Under the pieces are notes generated by a model, which made no database searches, was not told where the DNA came from, and saw only the letters and a program-made list of their open reading frames with translations. This document shows positions 48,043-61,928 of a stretch of DNA of 64,000 bases, piece after piece (within the stretch, counting starts at the first letter, position 1; every line of letters begins with the position of its first letter). Position numbers and translations under genes: made by a program. This DNA is from Glandiceps talaboti. Taxonomy: Eukaryota > Hemichordata > Enteropneusta > Spengelidae. The stretch spans positions 17,557,484 through 17,621,483 of the forward strand of contig NC_135550.1 of NCBI RefSeq assembly GCF_964340395.1, given 5' to 3'.

Positions 48043-50280
48043 TCAGCCGTAAAAACCCAATGTAATAAACTTTGTGACCCATGTGTACATGTATGTCTTC
48101 CAATAGTACAGATAGTAGGTTACCTGACCCTTTCCAATGCTGCACGTATATACGTGTTCAAGACAGGCTAGGCAAATATCCAGTATACATTGTAATGAAA
48201 ACATTAACTTGAAATAAACCCTTCAATCTATACATGTACGTCTGCATGTTCAGTTCCTGTCCATTGGACAATTGACAAATGATCTAGTTGTAATTACTGA
48301 CTGTTGCATACGTGTACGGTAGTTTCATTTGTATGTAAGTTAAACCTTTCTGAAATCACAGTACAAAAATCCAGGTTTTATTCAAAGAATGTAGTCATCA
48401 CCTTTATCATCTGTAAACAATTTTTTTTTTTTTTTTTAAATTTATTTAACTTTGACAAAAGTCAGGCACACTCCACACAGGTGACGAACACCTATAAATG
48501 TGGACCCCAAAAATGTTATTTCATGACTGTTCATCTTTTGTTATAATAATGCAGTTACGATTGGTGATAACATTTCATAAAGATATGTGGTAAGTTTTGT
48601 GGGCACATTATATAGCAACTTCAGTATATATGATATACTATCATAGTGGTCAGTAGTGAAACCACAGTGTAGAACTATTGCTTATATTTATAATGGGGTT
48701 TATATGTTATTGTTCAGTGAGTCCTATCATGCATGCAGGCTTCTCAACCACATGAGTGTTGACTAATATAGCGTGACAATGTCGTACAGACTAGGTACAT
48801 GTATTAAGATACATCATTACTTCATGTATGATGTATGTACATGTTATGATGACTTGAGGTGCAAAGAGAATAGCAACAATATATTACAATCTGAAACCGA
48901 ACTTTCAACTAACAAAGATAGACACAAACTAAAACTATTGTTACAACATATTATTGAGATATAACCTAGTGAATAGATGTTGGTTTTAATAGTTGTATTT
49001 ACAGTAGGAGCATGGTATTTCTGATGATTTCCATGACCTTTCAGTGTACAAATTTGGGAACTTCCAACTTGTTTACACTGTCTTGATTACAGGGTGATTA
49101 TATTGGCACAACAAGGGCACCACTATCATCCACTTGTGTAATCTACTTCATCACACAATGATTGTTTTTAGTTTATCTGTCTGTAGTATTATAAGTACAC
49201 CCTCAGACAACAGACAAAGAACAGACTAGCAATGCCTATTGTATTCGGTGTGAATGGGCTCTTAATCCCTCTTCCTACTCTTATGATCATCCTTCAAGCA
49301 TGTCTTTTGTTCTCAACTCTCTCTGAAGACTGCTGAATATTGTGTAAAACGATACTTTGGGTCTTTACGTTTTTGTTTTTTTTGCAAATGACTTGAAAAG
49401 TATCCATCGGAAAAGGTCAAAGGTTAGTATATGTCTTCCTAGACCGGAAACAAAGACCGTCCTGCAGTCAGAATCAAAATCACTGCACTTTCAGATGAGT
49501 TATGCTCTAGTTGCTTGTTACTAGCATTTGTTTATTTATGAATATATGAATATATAATAAGTGATTTTTAAAAGGGTTTTGTACTCAGGCATGCAAACAT
49601 TGTTAGATTATTGGTGAATTTTCGTCAGGTAAGTCAGAACATGCATTATCAAATTGTCCATTGCTTCACCATTGTACATGCTACTTTTGCTGCAAATTCA
49701 TTTGAAAAATGGATACTTCTGTAGGCCAGGGATAAGAATAAACTACACTTCGATGCTATTACCCTGGCTTGCATGTAGATGAAATGTTCTGATGCAGGGT
49801 TTATTATCCTAATTACTCTGTTCTTGTTTTCAAACACACTCAAGACTTATGGGTTTTTAGGCCATTCTCCATGTATATTATGTTCTGCCTAAAGGTTCAT
49901 CACAGACTAGATTGTGGGAGTGCCTAATTCCCACAGTGTGATCACTTTTAAACAGTCACAGACATATCTCTTTCCACACTCAATCTGTTCAGAAAAGTAG
50001 GGGTCACCATAGATTAGATGACCAGATGGTCTCAAAATATATCCATGACTATGGGAACATAATAGGTTGACAACTTTCTTGGAAATAAGAATATGCACAT
50101 TCAACCAATTGAAATTTCTGTTTCATGATTTCAACAGCATTCATATTGCAAAGGTTGTTGCGTGATTCAAGTGACTTTAATTTTCAAACAAGTTGATCCG
50201 AAAGGCATGTGCAGTCTTCATATGGACTCGGATGGAAGGTAGACTTTAACAGGGAATAAACACAATTTGATCTTTTACTG
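48043..50280. other. Nothing recognised
   Basis: Intergenic sequence with a poly-T run near 48420 and scattered TACATGTA words; no gene seen. Confidence 0.5.
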
Positions 50281-51482
50281 GAAGGTGGACTGTGTTCATT
50301 GAAATAAATCATTTGTTTTAACATTTGATTTGTTGAGGGTGGACTGTGTTCATTGAAGTAAACTGTTTATTTTAACATTTGATTTGTCAATGGAGGGTGA
50401 ACTGTGTTCATTGACGTAAACTGTTTATTTTAACATTTGATCTGTCAATGGAGAGTGGACTGTTCATTGAAGTAAACTGTTTAATTTAACATTTGATCTG
50501 TCAATGGAGAGTGGACTGTTCATTGAAGTAAACTATTTATTTTAACATTTGATCTGTCAATGGAGGGTGGGCTGTGTTCATTGAAGTAAACTATTTATTT
50601 TAACATTTGATCTGTCAATGGAGGGTGGACTGTGTTCATTGAAGTAAACTGTTTATTTTAACATTTGATTTGTCAATGGAGGGTGAACTGTGTTCATTGA
50701 AGTAAACTATTTATTTTAACATTTGATTTGGCAATGGAGGGTGGGCTGTGTTCATTGAAGTAAACTGTTTATTTTAACATTTGATTTGTCAATGGAGGGT
50801 GAACTGTGTTCATTGAAGTAAACTGTTTATTTTAACATTTGATTTGTCAATGGAGGGTGAACTGTGTTCATTGAAGTAAACTATTTATTTTAACATTTGA
50901 TTTGGCAATGGAGGGTGAACTGTGTTCATTGAAGTAAACTCTTTGTTTTAACATTTGATCTGTCAATGGAGGGTGGGTTGTGTTCATTGAAGTAAACTAT
51001 TTATTTTAACATTTGATCTGTCAATGGAGGGTGGACTGTGTTCATTGAAGTAAACTATTTATTTTAACATTTGATCTGTCAATGGAGGGTGGACTGTACT
51101 CATTGAAGTAAACTGTTTATTTTAACATTTGATCTGTCAATGGAAGATGGACTGTTCATTGAAGTAAACTTATTTTAACATTTGATCTGTCAATGGAGGG
51201 TGGACTGTGTTCATTGAAGTAAACTGTTTATTTTAACATTTGATTTGTCAATGGAGGGTGGGTTGTGTTCATTGAAGTAAACTATTTATTTTAACATTTG
51301 ATTTGTCAATGGAGGGTGAACTGTGTTCATTGAAGTAAATTCTTTGTTTTAACATTTGATCTGTCAATGGAGGGTGGACTGTACTCATTGAAGTAAACTG
51401 TTTATTTTAACATTTGATCTGTCAATGGACTGGGCTGTGTTCATTGAAGTAAACTGTTTATTTTAACATTTGATTTGTCAAT
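50281..51482 (+). repeat. 58-bp minisatellite, about 21 copies
   Basis: The unit contains TTTATTTTAACATTTGATCT, GTCAATGGAGGGTGGACTGT and GTTCATTGAAGTAAACTG. A few units are shortened (for example near 50456, 51150 and 51425). Confidence 0.97.
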
Positions 51483-54400
51483 GTTCTTGTTGCATGTACA
51501 TGTACATATAACATATAGTGCATAAATAACTGCTCTGTGACTACAGAGACATCAACCATAGCTACATGTACATGTTAAACAGTTTGGCAGTGTTCCCAAT
51601 CCCTACAAGTCACTTGCATTAAAACCAACAGGTAAAGAAAGGACATACCGGATTGATCTACACTGTCATCAATGAAAGCTGATTAGAAAAAACTTGAAGA
51701 CAGGAAATGAGTCCTTAAAAGACTTCAAGCAGTGTACATGTACGTCATTTTTAAGTATGTAATGTGTGATTGATTGAACTCTGTGAAAAAGACTACAAAA
51801 CATGTAAAACCTTGTTTATTTGTCGCTACATCTGTCTGTAGATCTAAATCTGAATAAAAAAATCATTATACTTTGAACATGAATATTTCAGTCTTTAATG
51901 AACTTTCCTAGCAATACACAATTTAATTTGTAAATTTAACATTTCCATATATTTGGGCAATTCCAATCTCCATAATTATGGATTGGGGTAATTTCTGTAC
52001 CTGTAACAATCCATTTATGATATTTTTAAAAAGAAGCAAATTCGTACTGATTTGACGCTAATATTTGATCAAGTTTTCCATATCGCTCTAAGGATCTATA
52101 TTCACTATAAATGTAATATCCCAACTTATATTGATTTATGTGTGTTGTGTGTCGTGCATAGAGTGAATTTGCTTAACAGATATTAATATTCCATGGAGTT
52201 TAATATAACGGAAACATTATTAAATTGCATCAATTATTCATCCACACACTCAGAAGTGACAATTCCGTTGCTACCCTTTCTTTGGAATCTGTACAAATTT
52301 TGACAATCAGAGAAGCATGCACATCAGCTTTATAAAGTTATTTTTGTCCATGTGATTTGTAAATTTAACATTCTGAATTGCACACCAATGAAATAGTTTC
52401 AACCTAGATACAACTTTTAAACGATCTACAGTTGTGATAAAAAGTCAACTTTGTGTCCCCAGGTGATGTTTCCAAGGTAGACTTTGTTGGTTTAATTTCC
52501 CCTGCAGACTTGCGTGATTATGAATAATGGCATTCTCAGTTCCCACTACACTTGTGTAATCACCACCCATTGTGTGAATGACAAAAATAGAAGTTTAGCA
52601 GTCTTTCAAATTATTACTTGCAGCTCTGTATTGTTTTAAATAGTTACTCCCTATGGTTTTACACCCTTCCCCTTTCCAGTTTGTGGTCCAATATATGACC
52701 AGATTCTATTTATACATACATGTAGTAGAGTTTTTTTAAGTTGTTTACACTGGAAGACTGGGTGTGAAATCACCAAGACCATCCTGTAATCATGCTAACA
52801 GCTTGACAAGTTGTATAATGCTAACCATGGCAACAGCAATGTGATGAAACGCACTTCTCACTTGATAATCAGTACATGATATGATGCGGATTTACTCTAT
52901 TGTGGGGTCATGACCCTTCTCAAATAGTAAGATTATATTGGGAGAGTGAATGATATGGATTCTGGCTTTATCAAAATTTCTACTCAGTGTCAAAATATTT
53001 TTGGAAAATGAATTTTAACTGACACCTGTGACCTTGTCAGCATCATCTAGGGCTAACATATAATACAAGCAATATATGTGATGGCAGCCCATTTGATTTT
53101 CCCATAAACCCTCGCTGGAAATCCCCCCCCCCCCCCAGTGGCTGAGCAAATGTCAAGTGCAGTAGGTCTTCTTTACAAGATGTCAAAGTTGAGTATGTTA
53201 TCAAGTGCTATTTTATCACCCAAATTGATAGTAATAACCAATACAAGTATACTAAAAAAAAAATTAAATCTGACTGGACTTCTCTTTAACCTTTAAAAAA
53301 GCAAGTCTTGATTCTGAAGAAATAGAAAATTGGACACTTCATGAAAAATATGGTTGAAATTATATTTGAACGGTGTTCTTAAATCATGACTGAGAAAGTG
53401 ACTTTGAAACTAATAAAGACATGGAGATTGGTGAGATTATAAATTGTGCCATTAGGAAGACTTATATCACTTAAAGGCAATAAACACACCACAATGGACA
53501 AGCTTAGCTGTTTGTAAAACTCATCAAAAAATGTAATAATAATCCTATAACAAAAATACTAAAAGTGCCTTCCAAAGTTACATTAAGATTCCTTGGATTA
53601 GTTGCCATGGAAACCTCATACTACATTGATGACATGAATGTAAAAACTTAATATTGATTTCAGCCAAAAAATTCTATGGCTTTAAGAAGGAAGACATTTT
53701 TTATTGTTGGTGACAATTTAAGTTAAGATGATCCATTTAAAACAGATTTGCCTGAAAACATGAGTTAGAAAGTTGTGAGTATAAGCTGACTGAGATGGCA
53801 CGCATGGTATTCAATCTAAGAAATTACATTTTTTATGACAGTCCGTATAAGATGTTAGAAGTTTTATGAAATGTTTAGTGATGTACTCGTATTAAACATA
53901 CACCTGGGAAAAAACGAGATAGATATCTTGTCTATCCCTGTTTAATATAAATGCATGCTATCTTTATCACAGGTAGAATTATTAATGTGTGTAATGCAGT
54001 GATCATAAATAATGATGTAAATTGTGGGAGAGAAAAAATGGTTGTGAAGTTTTTATGATCTTTTTCTGCACACTTTATTAAAATGTATGCGTCACTTAAT
54101 TTTGTATAATTTAGAACACTGGATTACCAAATTTACCAAATGTCAACCAACCATGTACATAAAGACACAGAAGATGTCTGTATATAAAAGGAGGGACTGG
54201 TACAATAGCCCAAGTTGAGACACTATTTTATCTAATGAAACTAGAACAGTGTTATATTCATGTCAATTTGTGCTCTGAAATGAGTATAAAATCTCCCCTA
54301 GCAACCTGGGCTTTGCATATATGTGTTTTCCCTACAGTCTGAATGTGTTGGGAACACCAACAAATTATGTAATTTGGTTTGCTAAATTGTTAATGCACAG

Positions 54401-54688
54401 TTCAGTTCTGATAGTTGCAAAGAATAGTTAGATATGCTTCATTGTGTATGATCACATGAAACAAAAAAACAAAGATACATGTCTTGTCTACATCACTTTA
54501 ATATAAAGACATAGATAAAGAGTATTACTATTATATTGCTATTAAATATTATTAAGGTTGTTCCCCTAAATGCCACTGTAAAATGAGAAGTAATTTTATC
54601 AATCTATTTTGAGCGACATTTGATTGCTATGGCTATTAATTACATTTTTTGTATGAGCTAGATGCCTAATGGCAATTTATATATTGTT
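51483..54688. other. Nothing recognised
   Basis: About 3.2 kb of AT-rich intergenic sequence with a poly-C run near 53124; no gene or repeat family seen. Confidence 0.5.
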
Positions 54689-55418
54689 GTTCCTGTATGG
54701 GGGAGAGGGGAAGAGGAGATTAGAGATTGGTTATACCTTGCAAGCTTGTTCCTGTATGGGGGAGAGGGGAAGGAGAGGTTAGAGATTGGTTATACCTTGT
54801 TCCTGTATGGGGGAGAGGAGAAGGAGAGGTTAGAGATTGGTTATACCTTGTTCCTGTATGGGGAGAGGAGAAGGAGAGGTTAGAGATTGGTTATACCTTG
54901 TTCCTGTATGGGGAGAGGGGAATGAGAGATTAGAGATTGGTTATACCTTGTTCCTGTATGGGGAGAGGGGAAGGAGAGGTTAGAGATTGGTTATACCTTG
55001 TTCCTGTATGGGGAGAGGGGAAGGAGAGAGGTTAGAGATTGGTTATACCTTGTTCCTGTATGGGGAGAGGGGAATGAGAGATTAGAGATTGGTTATACCT
55101 TGTTCCTGTATGGGGGAGAGGGGAAGGAGATATTAGAGATTGGTTATACCTTGTTCCTGTATGGGGAGAGGGGAAGAGGAGAGATTAGAGATTGGTTATA
55201 CTGTGTTCCTGTATGGGGAGAGGGGAAGGAGAGGTTAGAGATTGGTTATACCTTGTTCCTGTATGGGGAGAGGGGAAGAGGAGAGGTTAGCGATTGGTTA
55301 TACCTTGTTCCTGTATGAGGAGAGGGGAAGAGGAGAGGTTAGAGATTGGTTATACCTTGTTCCTGTATGGGGGAGAGGGGAATGAGAGATTAGAGATTGG
55401 TTATACCTTGTTCCTGTA
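54689..55418 (+). repeat. 50-bp minisatellite, about 14 copies
   Basis: The unit is GTTCCTGTATGGGGAGAGGG, then GAAGGAGAGGTTAGAGATTG and GTTATACCTT. G-run length and GA insertions vary among units. Confidence 0.97.
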
Positions 55419-55734
55419 CATGTATATTATGTAGTATGCAGGAATCATCTTTAATGGTGCTGACTTCTTCAGTTGTGAAGTAAATTGTTACTTGGTTAGG
55501 GTATAATATTGGATGCTTATTGTGTACTCTTGTCTTATCAAATGTAAAGTTACATGCCAGAGAATCCCAAACATTGGAATGAAGATGAACTTGTATCATA
55601 TAACAATTAATGAGAACTGTATTGTATATGATCTAAAATGGAATGGATGCAGGGTATTCTATAGTACAGAGAAGGAATAATTGTTGTTTTTTGGTAAAAG
55701 GTATGTTTTTGAAGTAAAGCCATCATTATTATTT

Positions 55735-55860
55735 CTAGGGGGTTTGTCAGGCTGAAGGAATTGCTCACATCCCAAAAAGGTGAAATTTGAGTAAGTTCCT
55801 CACCCCCTGCCTTGCTCACAAAATTTGAGTAACCCCCAGCCTGAAAAATTTTTGACACTT
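55735..55860. repeat. Short inverted repeat (TCAGGCTG...CAGCCTGA)
   Basis: TCAGGCTGAAGGAATTGCTC at the left faces GAGTAACCCCCAGCCTGA at the right, with a ~65-bp centre. Probably the tip of a small element. Confidence 0.45.
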
Positions 55861-55877
55861 TTCACTCGCAGTGATTC

Positions 55878-55881
<4 letters not shown>

Positions 55882-55965
<84 letters not shown>
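55882..55965 (+). repeat. (GA)n microsatellite
   Basis: A pure GA tract of about 84 bp. Confidence 0.98.
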
Positions 55966-55968
<3 letters not shown>

Positions 55969-56937
55969 CCATTATGCTGCTAAAGAACTGTGAAACTGTG
56001 GGGTTTAACGTAAACTTACAAGTTACGGTTATAGGTTGTGATAATATATATAAAATCTGGCACAAATGTGTTTGGTTTCATCAATTGAACAGTCTTTTAT
56101 TTTAAAGCATAATATAAAAAAAAAATCCTTGATTGTATAGACACAGACAGACATACAAAACTCAAGACAGGTACATTGTGCTCTCCTGTGGAAAGACATG
56201 ACATTTCTTTGGTTTCAGGCTATTTATGCACTAACCCTATAGACAGCCATCTACATTATCAATCATTACACAATGATATCAATGTTTCATGTTAGCCCCC
56301 TAAAGATATACAAAATACATATGATAGAGCTATTGTGCAGAAAACAAGGAAATTATTGATTATTTCTATATATATATGTTTCATTTTACTACTTACTTTT
56401 ATTCAAAGTAAGACTAATAACATTGCATGCATGTTGTATTCATCACTATTACGTACAAAAGATTGGAGGATAACCGTTATTCCATTCTGAGAACACGAAC
56501 TGTTTATTCAAACTATCCTACATTCATAAAGCTTTAATGCCCTATAGATTCATCCATTGGTATTGACAAGAAGAGAACAGCCTGATTCGTGATAACATCA
56601 AATAGATATGATAATAGTTGTACTCTCAAAGATAGTAATCATTACAGCATGTAATTCAGTAGTAAACTCTTAGCGTTGCCATGGTAAATCACTAAAGATT
56701 ATTGCGAGAGTTTTCAGATAGAGCAAGTTCGGTATGATGAAGGGTGTACATGTTTTGTAAAATGTAGTTAGTCATGTTTGATATTGAGTCTTATTGCACA
56801 GCGTGGACACTTTGTTACTCAGTTGTCGTTTCTCAACTCCTGGAGAGATAAAGGGAATAGTTAAGGTACTTTAAGCCATGTACTCATAGAATGTCTGTTC
56901 ACTACATATATGATGTAATAACAGTGTGTTGTAATAA

Positions 56938-57064
56938 ATGTGTGTGTGTGTGTGTGTGTGTATGCATGCATGCTTTTGTGTGTGTATACATGTGTGCATG
57001 CTTGCATGATTCATACAATTTGACATTTATTACTTTATTGTCATCTTACTATTCTTTTTAATAA

Positions 57065-57100
<36 letters not shown>

Positions 57101-57190
57101 AAATGCGCATATGTGTGTTTACATGCGTGCGTGCATTTGTGTGTGTGTGTGTGTGTGTGTGCGCGCGCATGCATGCATGCATGCTTGTGT
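56938..57190 (+). repeat. Interrupted (TG)n microsatellites
   Basis: Three TG blocks (56940-56961, 57066-57098, 57138-57162) are separated by ATGCATGC-type text and two copies of AATTTGACA...CATCTT.CTATTCTTTTTA, so a ~120-180-bp segment is duplicated. Confidence 0.85.
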
Positions 57191-57809
57191 GATGCATATA
57201 ATTTGACAAAAGTGATATTTATGTCTACTTTATAGTCATCTTTCTATTCTTTTTAGATGGTGCCTTTATGTTGAGAAACTAGTAATCATTGAGTGTTGAT
57301 CCTGTTATAATTGAGTATTTATCTTTGTTTCTCTTTTAGAACAACATCTATATAATTACATACATGTAAGTTATAAATTTCTCTGTGTCTCAAATTTATG
57401 CCTTTTCAGTAACATTGCTTCTAAATCAGTTTTTACATTAATGGTTAAACACTTTTTTTTTCTAGTTAAAACTGTCAAAATTATTAATAAATACTCAAGA
57501 GACTGTATTGGTAGTCATGCATATACATCACGCCCATATAGTGTCAGACAAATTGCATTAATATTATTGCACATTCTAAAATTTTGTTTGATTTCATTAA
57601 TATGATGAGTCTCAAGGGTGCTAATCAGGACTATACTGATACCTCATCAGTATCCATTAACTATTTTTACAAGGCACAGTTTCAATATAGAAATTTTCCT
57701 TTCATCATAAGGAAACAGTATGTTTTATTGAGATGTTGATTAGAGGTAATAATTAGATGTTATCACCAAGTGGTGGCTGTCCCAGATGAAGCAGGTACGC
57801 GTACTTGTT

Positions 57810-58250
57810 AGAAATTTCACGGAAAAGGTGTGTTTTTCGTTGGCCATCTAGGTCCGTGGAATTGTAAAAAAGGGGTACTTTTTCAGATCACCCTCCAAGC
57901 TTAGGGTTAGGAAGCCCTTTTTCTACTCTGTCTTGGAAGAAACTTCGCGACTAAGGTGTCCTTGAAGGTATAACCGCCCGGATTTCAGAAATAAGGGGGT
58001 GTTTTTTGCAGCGATTTTCTCCCTGATTCACTTTAAAAAAGGGGCTGTTTTTCATTGAGATATTTTGGGAAAAGGGGTACATTTGAAATTTCGCAAACAA
58101 GCATGGGTACCCACCTATCCAGGGACTGCCTCCTCCGGGGTTTTTCCCCAATATTTTTCTTCGTTCAGCCAAGGAAAAACCGAGTGACCTAAGGGCTTTG
58201 TCACTACAAGTATTTTCTGGCTGAATGAAGAAAAATATTGGAGAATAACA
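57810..58250. mobile_element. Palindromic-ended element (candidate)
   Basis: A G/C-richer block than its surroundings, with repeated AAAAAGGGG words and a minus-strand open frame (58172-57951) without known family. It ends in a 23-bp inverted repeat, CCAATATTTTTCTTCGTTCA at 58148 and its complement ending 58241 (one mismatch), with an inner AGTGAC/GTCACT pair. Confidence 0.5.
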
Positions 58251-59296
58251 TAATTATGCCAGTGCCAGTATTATGAAAGAAAAATCAGGGAAAGTAATGG
58301 TAATTTTGAATGTTTTTAGTAATATTTTGAACACAGCAAAACCAGTGATGTAGACACGCATTATCGTGACATAGATGTGTGTTGTCATGACAGAATGACG
58401 AGAGTATATATTCCATATTTTTTGTTCTAAATTGCCCGTGCATGGTATAATATCCAAAGTGTAAATAAGTTAGTGTCGTCTGTTGCATATTGGTAATGAT
58501 TTTAGTGTGGCTGGTACATGACAAAATTCCTGTTACAGTGAGATGTACTACAGATACTAGTCTTGTTCACATTCTTCTTCTATTCATAAAAGTCACTGAG
58601 GGGTCATAGCGGGGGAAGGAATTAAGAAAAGTGTAGGTTTTCACATCAAAGAAGATATTCTGAAAATGCATCTGACATTTACATCATTGTTGTCATAGCA
58701 ACCTTGTGTGAGATGAAGACAAAGGATTTGTGTAATGGCTTCCATACAATAAAGATACCATAATTTCAATGGTATACAGTGATGGAAAGATGTATATGAC
58801 TCATAATATTGCTAACCATTTCAATCACATGTCTGTCATCATGATTCCCACTGTTGCTAAAAAAAACAAATTCTTGTATTCAAATCCCGCTATTTCAAAG
58901 TTTGCATTGCAAGTCAAATGTAAGTTAGATTACAGTATTCCTATATTACTTATGTATGAGTATTGAATGGTTACCTGCCTGATGTGATGAGGGTGGATAA
59001 CGTGCAAAAGTAAAGTAAATGCTAATATTGAGTTTGTAATATTTTCATGTACATGCATTTTTAGTGAATGTTTATAGGGTTGGATTTTTGTAATCAGTCT
59101 TTTCATTCAGATAGAATTCATGAGAAAACCAGTGCGGTAAAGAACGACCCGTGTTACGGCCTGTTATTCGGGTTTGGTGGGGCTAATAAATCGACCATAA
59201 ATGTTGCTAATGTACACGATGTAATCTCAGCTTATAGATTGTTGTATTGACGTTTGGTTTACAAGTAAACATCCACACCAACTCCTGACAAACATC
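58251..59296. other. Nothing recognised
   Basis: AT-rich intergenic sequence without a supported feature. Confidence 0.5.
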
Positions 59297-59395
59297 GGGA
59301 TTCAAATAACGGAAAGCAGAAGTTTTAACCAGACTTGGACTTGTCCTTTTATTCATACTCAAGTCCATCAGTGTTGAAAAGTTTATTTTACCATA
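59297..59395 (+). repeat. Dispersed repeat, copy 1
   Basis: GGGATTCAAATAACGGAAAG followed by CAGAAGTTTTAACCAGACTT and GGACTTGTCCTTTTATTCA. A second copy lies at 62765-62860 in the same orientation; similarity fades after AGTTTATTTT. Confidence 0.8.
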
Positions 59396-60103
59396 TCACT
59401 GTAGTTGGACTTATACTTATTTGAAGTATTGTATTGTAGTAGTACCTACTACACCAACTAAGTATGTGGCCATACATAGTATTCATGCGCGGGATTATTT
59501 GTTATGGTAACTCATAAATTGAATGGAAATGAAATATCAAAATCAGGAAACGTGTGTGTTAAAATCATTTTCCAGGAATTGATAAACTGTTTTTTAAAAA
59601 AAATATGCATATGTAAGGCTGTGTCAGATACTCTATATGTGAGTAGCTTGTAAAATTGCTATGTTACTCTTACTTGTATACTGCTTACCAATATGTGTAT
59701 ATAACTTAAAAGCTTCACCAGCCTGACTTGAGTATCTTGAATATTCCCATGTAAAACCATGTGTTAGTTCAGTATTTTGAGGTGCTTCCTTGGGGTCCCA
59801 GGTATAAAACATGCTGTGCCTGACTCGGTTATGTTCCCTCTGCATCTGATTACTTAATCAGAGACTAGAAGATGTGATGAAAGAGTAGGTCTGTCACATA
59901 TACCTTTGATTGATTTTTTTGTGTGTACATTTGTGTAACCTAATGCTTTGTATTTTACTGTGTATATGTGTATTTTCCATGTCTGTGTTCTTGCAAGACA
60001 AATTTCCTTTTGATGATGGAAAGTGAAATATAATGATAGTAAAGGCAAGATTGCATGACTGTGTTTATCAAGGTGTGTAAGAAATTACAAAGTGAAATGT
60101 TAA

Positions 60104-61928
60104 AGTGTACATGCAAAGGTACATACTTTTTTTCGTAATTATGTTTATTTTGCCATAAAAATAAAGGAAATCGGGTTTGTAATAGTACAACATAATTCTA
60201 ACACGAGAAATTGCGCGAAAAATGAGGCACTCTTGGCTCAGCCACAGAGCACCTTCGGGTAAGTACCTCTCATTTGCATATGGATAGGACAGGATGTGGA
60301 ACTTTATGACGTCACTTCGGGAACACAAACGCATTCGTCAGTGTATCTTTACATGCAAAGCCATTATGGTCGAACCAGAAGGTCAACTTCAAAACCCGTT
60401 TTCGCCAGAACCCGACGTTGAATATATATCAGATTCCTCAAGCGTAGAGCAATACACTCCAGCATTAACATCTGATGGTGTGATTTATCCAAATTCATTC
60501 GAACCGACCGCTAGCAGTAACGATAGTTCCTCTGGCAGTGAATGAGTATGTCCTAGTGAAGCTGTGTTGTTTACATAAAGTGGATGCTGTTATCATCGTC
60601 CTTTGTTGACATAACTATTCAATGGGTGGAAAACAGCTCCTGCAGACGATGTAATCGAAACGAAAATTTTGTAATATTTCCATACCCATCAAACATACAG
60701 AGAATGAGAATGGCTTCAAGAGTTCCCCATAATATTCTCTCAAGTTGTTCAAATGTAGCGTGTTGTAACAGTACATTCAATCTATGACCATTCAAAATCT
60801 TCGCGAAAGTAGACCAACAAATTCGTTAGAGCAGAACGTTTTGTTGGATAACCGTCCCTCTTGAAAGCTATGTGTACACGTACTTTATTTCATATTTTAC
60901 TGCGTTCATTACCATCCACACAGTGACATGAAGTGGTTTCATCTTCTTTCAAAGCACGGCCCATGTTCACTGAAGCCGGCCGTACTGTGGTGTATTGTCT
61001 CCGACCATTTTTGTTTGAGTTTTTTATGGATAGACATGTCAAGTTACGTTGTGGAAGTTATTTGACCTGGGAGCGTGAAGCTTAGTGCTGACTGTACTTT
61101 GCTGTGTCCATCCACTTTTGACATGTGATTGGCATGACACAGTAATTGTTCATGTAGACAAAACAATGGAAACAAAAATAGCAACATTATAATGAGCGTT
61201 GCGTCTTTTTACTTTGATATGATTCCGACGATGTATGTGATGTATCACAATGAAAACGATCGACTCCCAGCAACATGGAAATCAAAACATACAATCGGAC
61301 TACGCATTGTTTAAAAACAAATGCTATCGTAATGAAAATATTTTATGAAGCTAACTTGCTTTCTTGAAAACATCATTTCAAATTATTTTATTTGTCTTCC
61401 TTTTTTCGCTTTGATCATGGCTACACCGGTGGCGTGGAGAACCCCGGCCCCGGTAACATTTACCGACTTTCACTGTATGGCGTCACTGTCCAGTTTTTAG
61501 GCGATTTCAACTGCCTTCACCCATTATTACCTACTCAGTTATATCACTCGGAAATGTGTGTAGGGTGATGTTTCAATGCGGGTGCTGCCGACAAAACACC
61601 AAGGAACCATTGTTGTCGGAAGACTAAACTGGTACACCACAATATGTACAGTTACAGATAATACTATATGGCAAGCGTAATTAGTAATTCATAAGTAAAC
61701 ATTACACAAAGGCTTAGAAGGCTTTTGTAACACGTGGGACCTCGGCACCTTTCGTGAGCTGGTTGCGGTGCCGAAGTTAGTCGAAGCACAGGGGATTAAG
61801 GGGGCAAGTATTTTTGCGACTTTCTTGCCAATGCGCGCAATATTTAGAGGTATGAATGCAATTTCATTTATTTTTATGGCAAAATAAACATAATTACGAA
61901 AAAAAGTATGTACCTTTGCATGTACACT
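60104..61928. mobile_element. TTAA-flanked DNA transposon, 1825 bp, with ~60-bp terminal inverted repeats
   Basis: The left end AGTGTACATGCAAAGGTACA continues nearly perfectly inverted at the right end (61866-61928). Both ends are bordered by TTAA (60100-60103 and 61929-61932). TTAA targets are typical of the Kolobok and piggyBac superfamilies; the AGTG terminus fits Kolobok better than piggyBac's CCC start (inference). Inside, a plus-strand frame (60367-60545) encodes an acidic Ser-rich 59-residue peptide starting MVEPEGQLQNPF. Another short Cys-containing frame lies at 60584-60787. No full transposase is open, so the copy is non-autonomous or decayed. Confidence 0.8.
60367..60545 (+). pseudogene. 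Short acidic ORF inside the TTAA element
   Basis: From the ATG in ATTATGGTCGAACC: 59 residues, MVEPEGQLQNPF...SSSGSE, then TGA. It may be the first part of a broken transposase-linked protein or simply a chance frame. No motif allows a function to be named. Confidence 0.3.
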
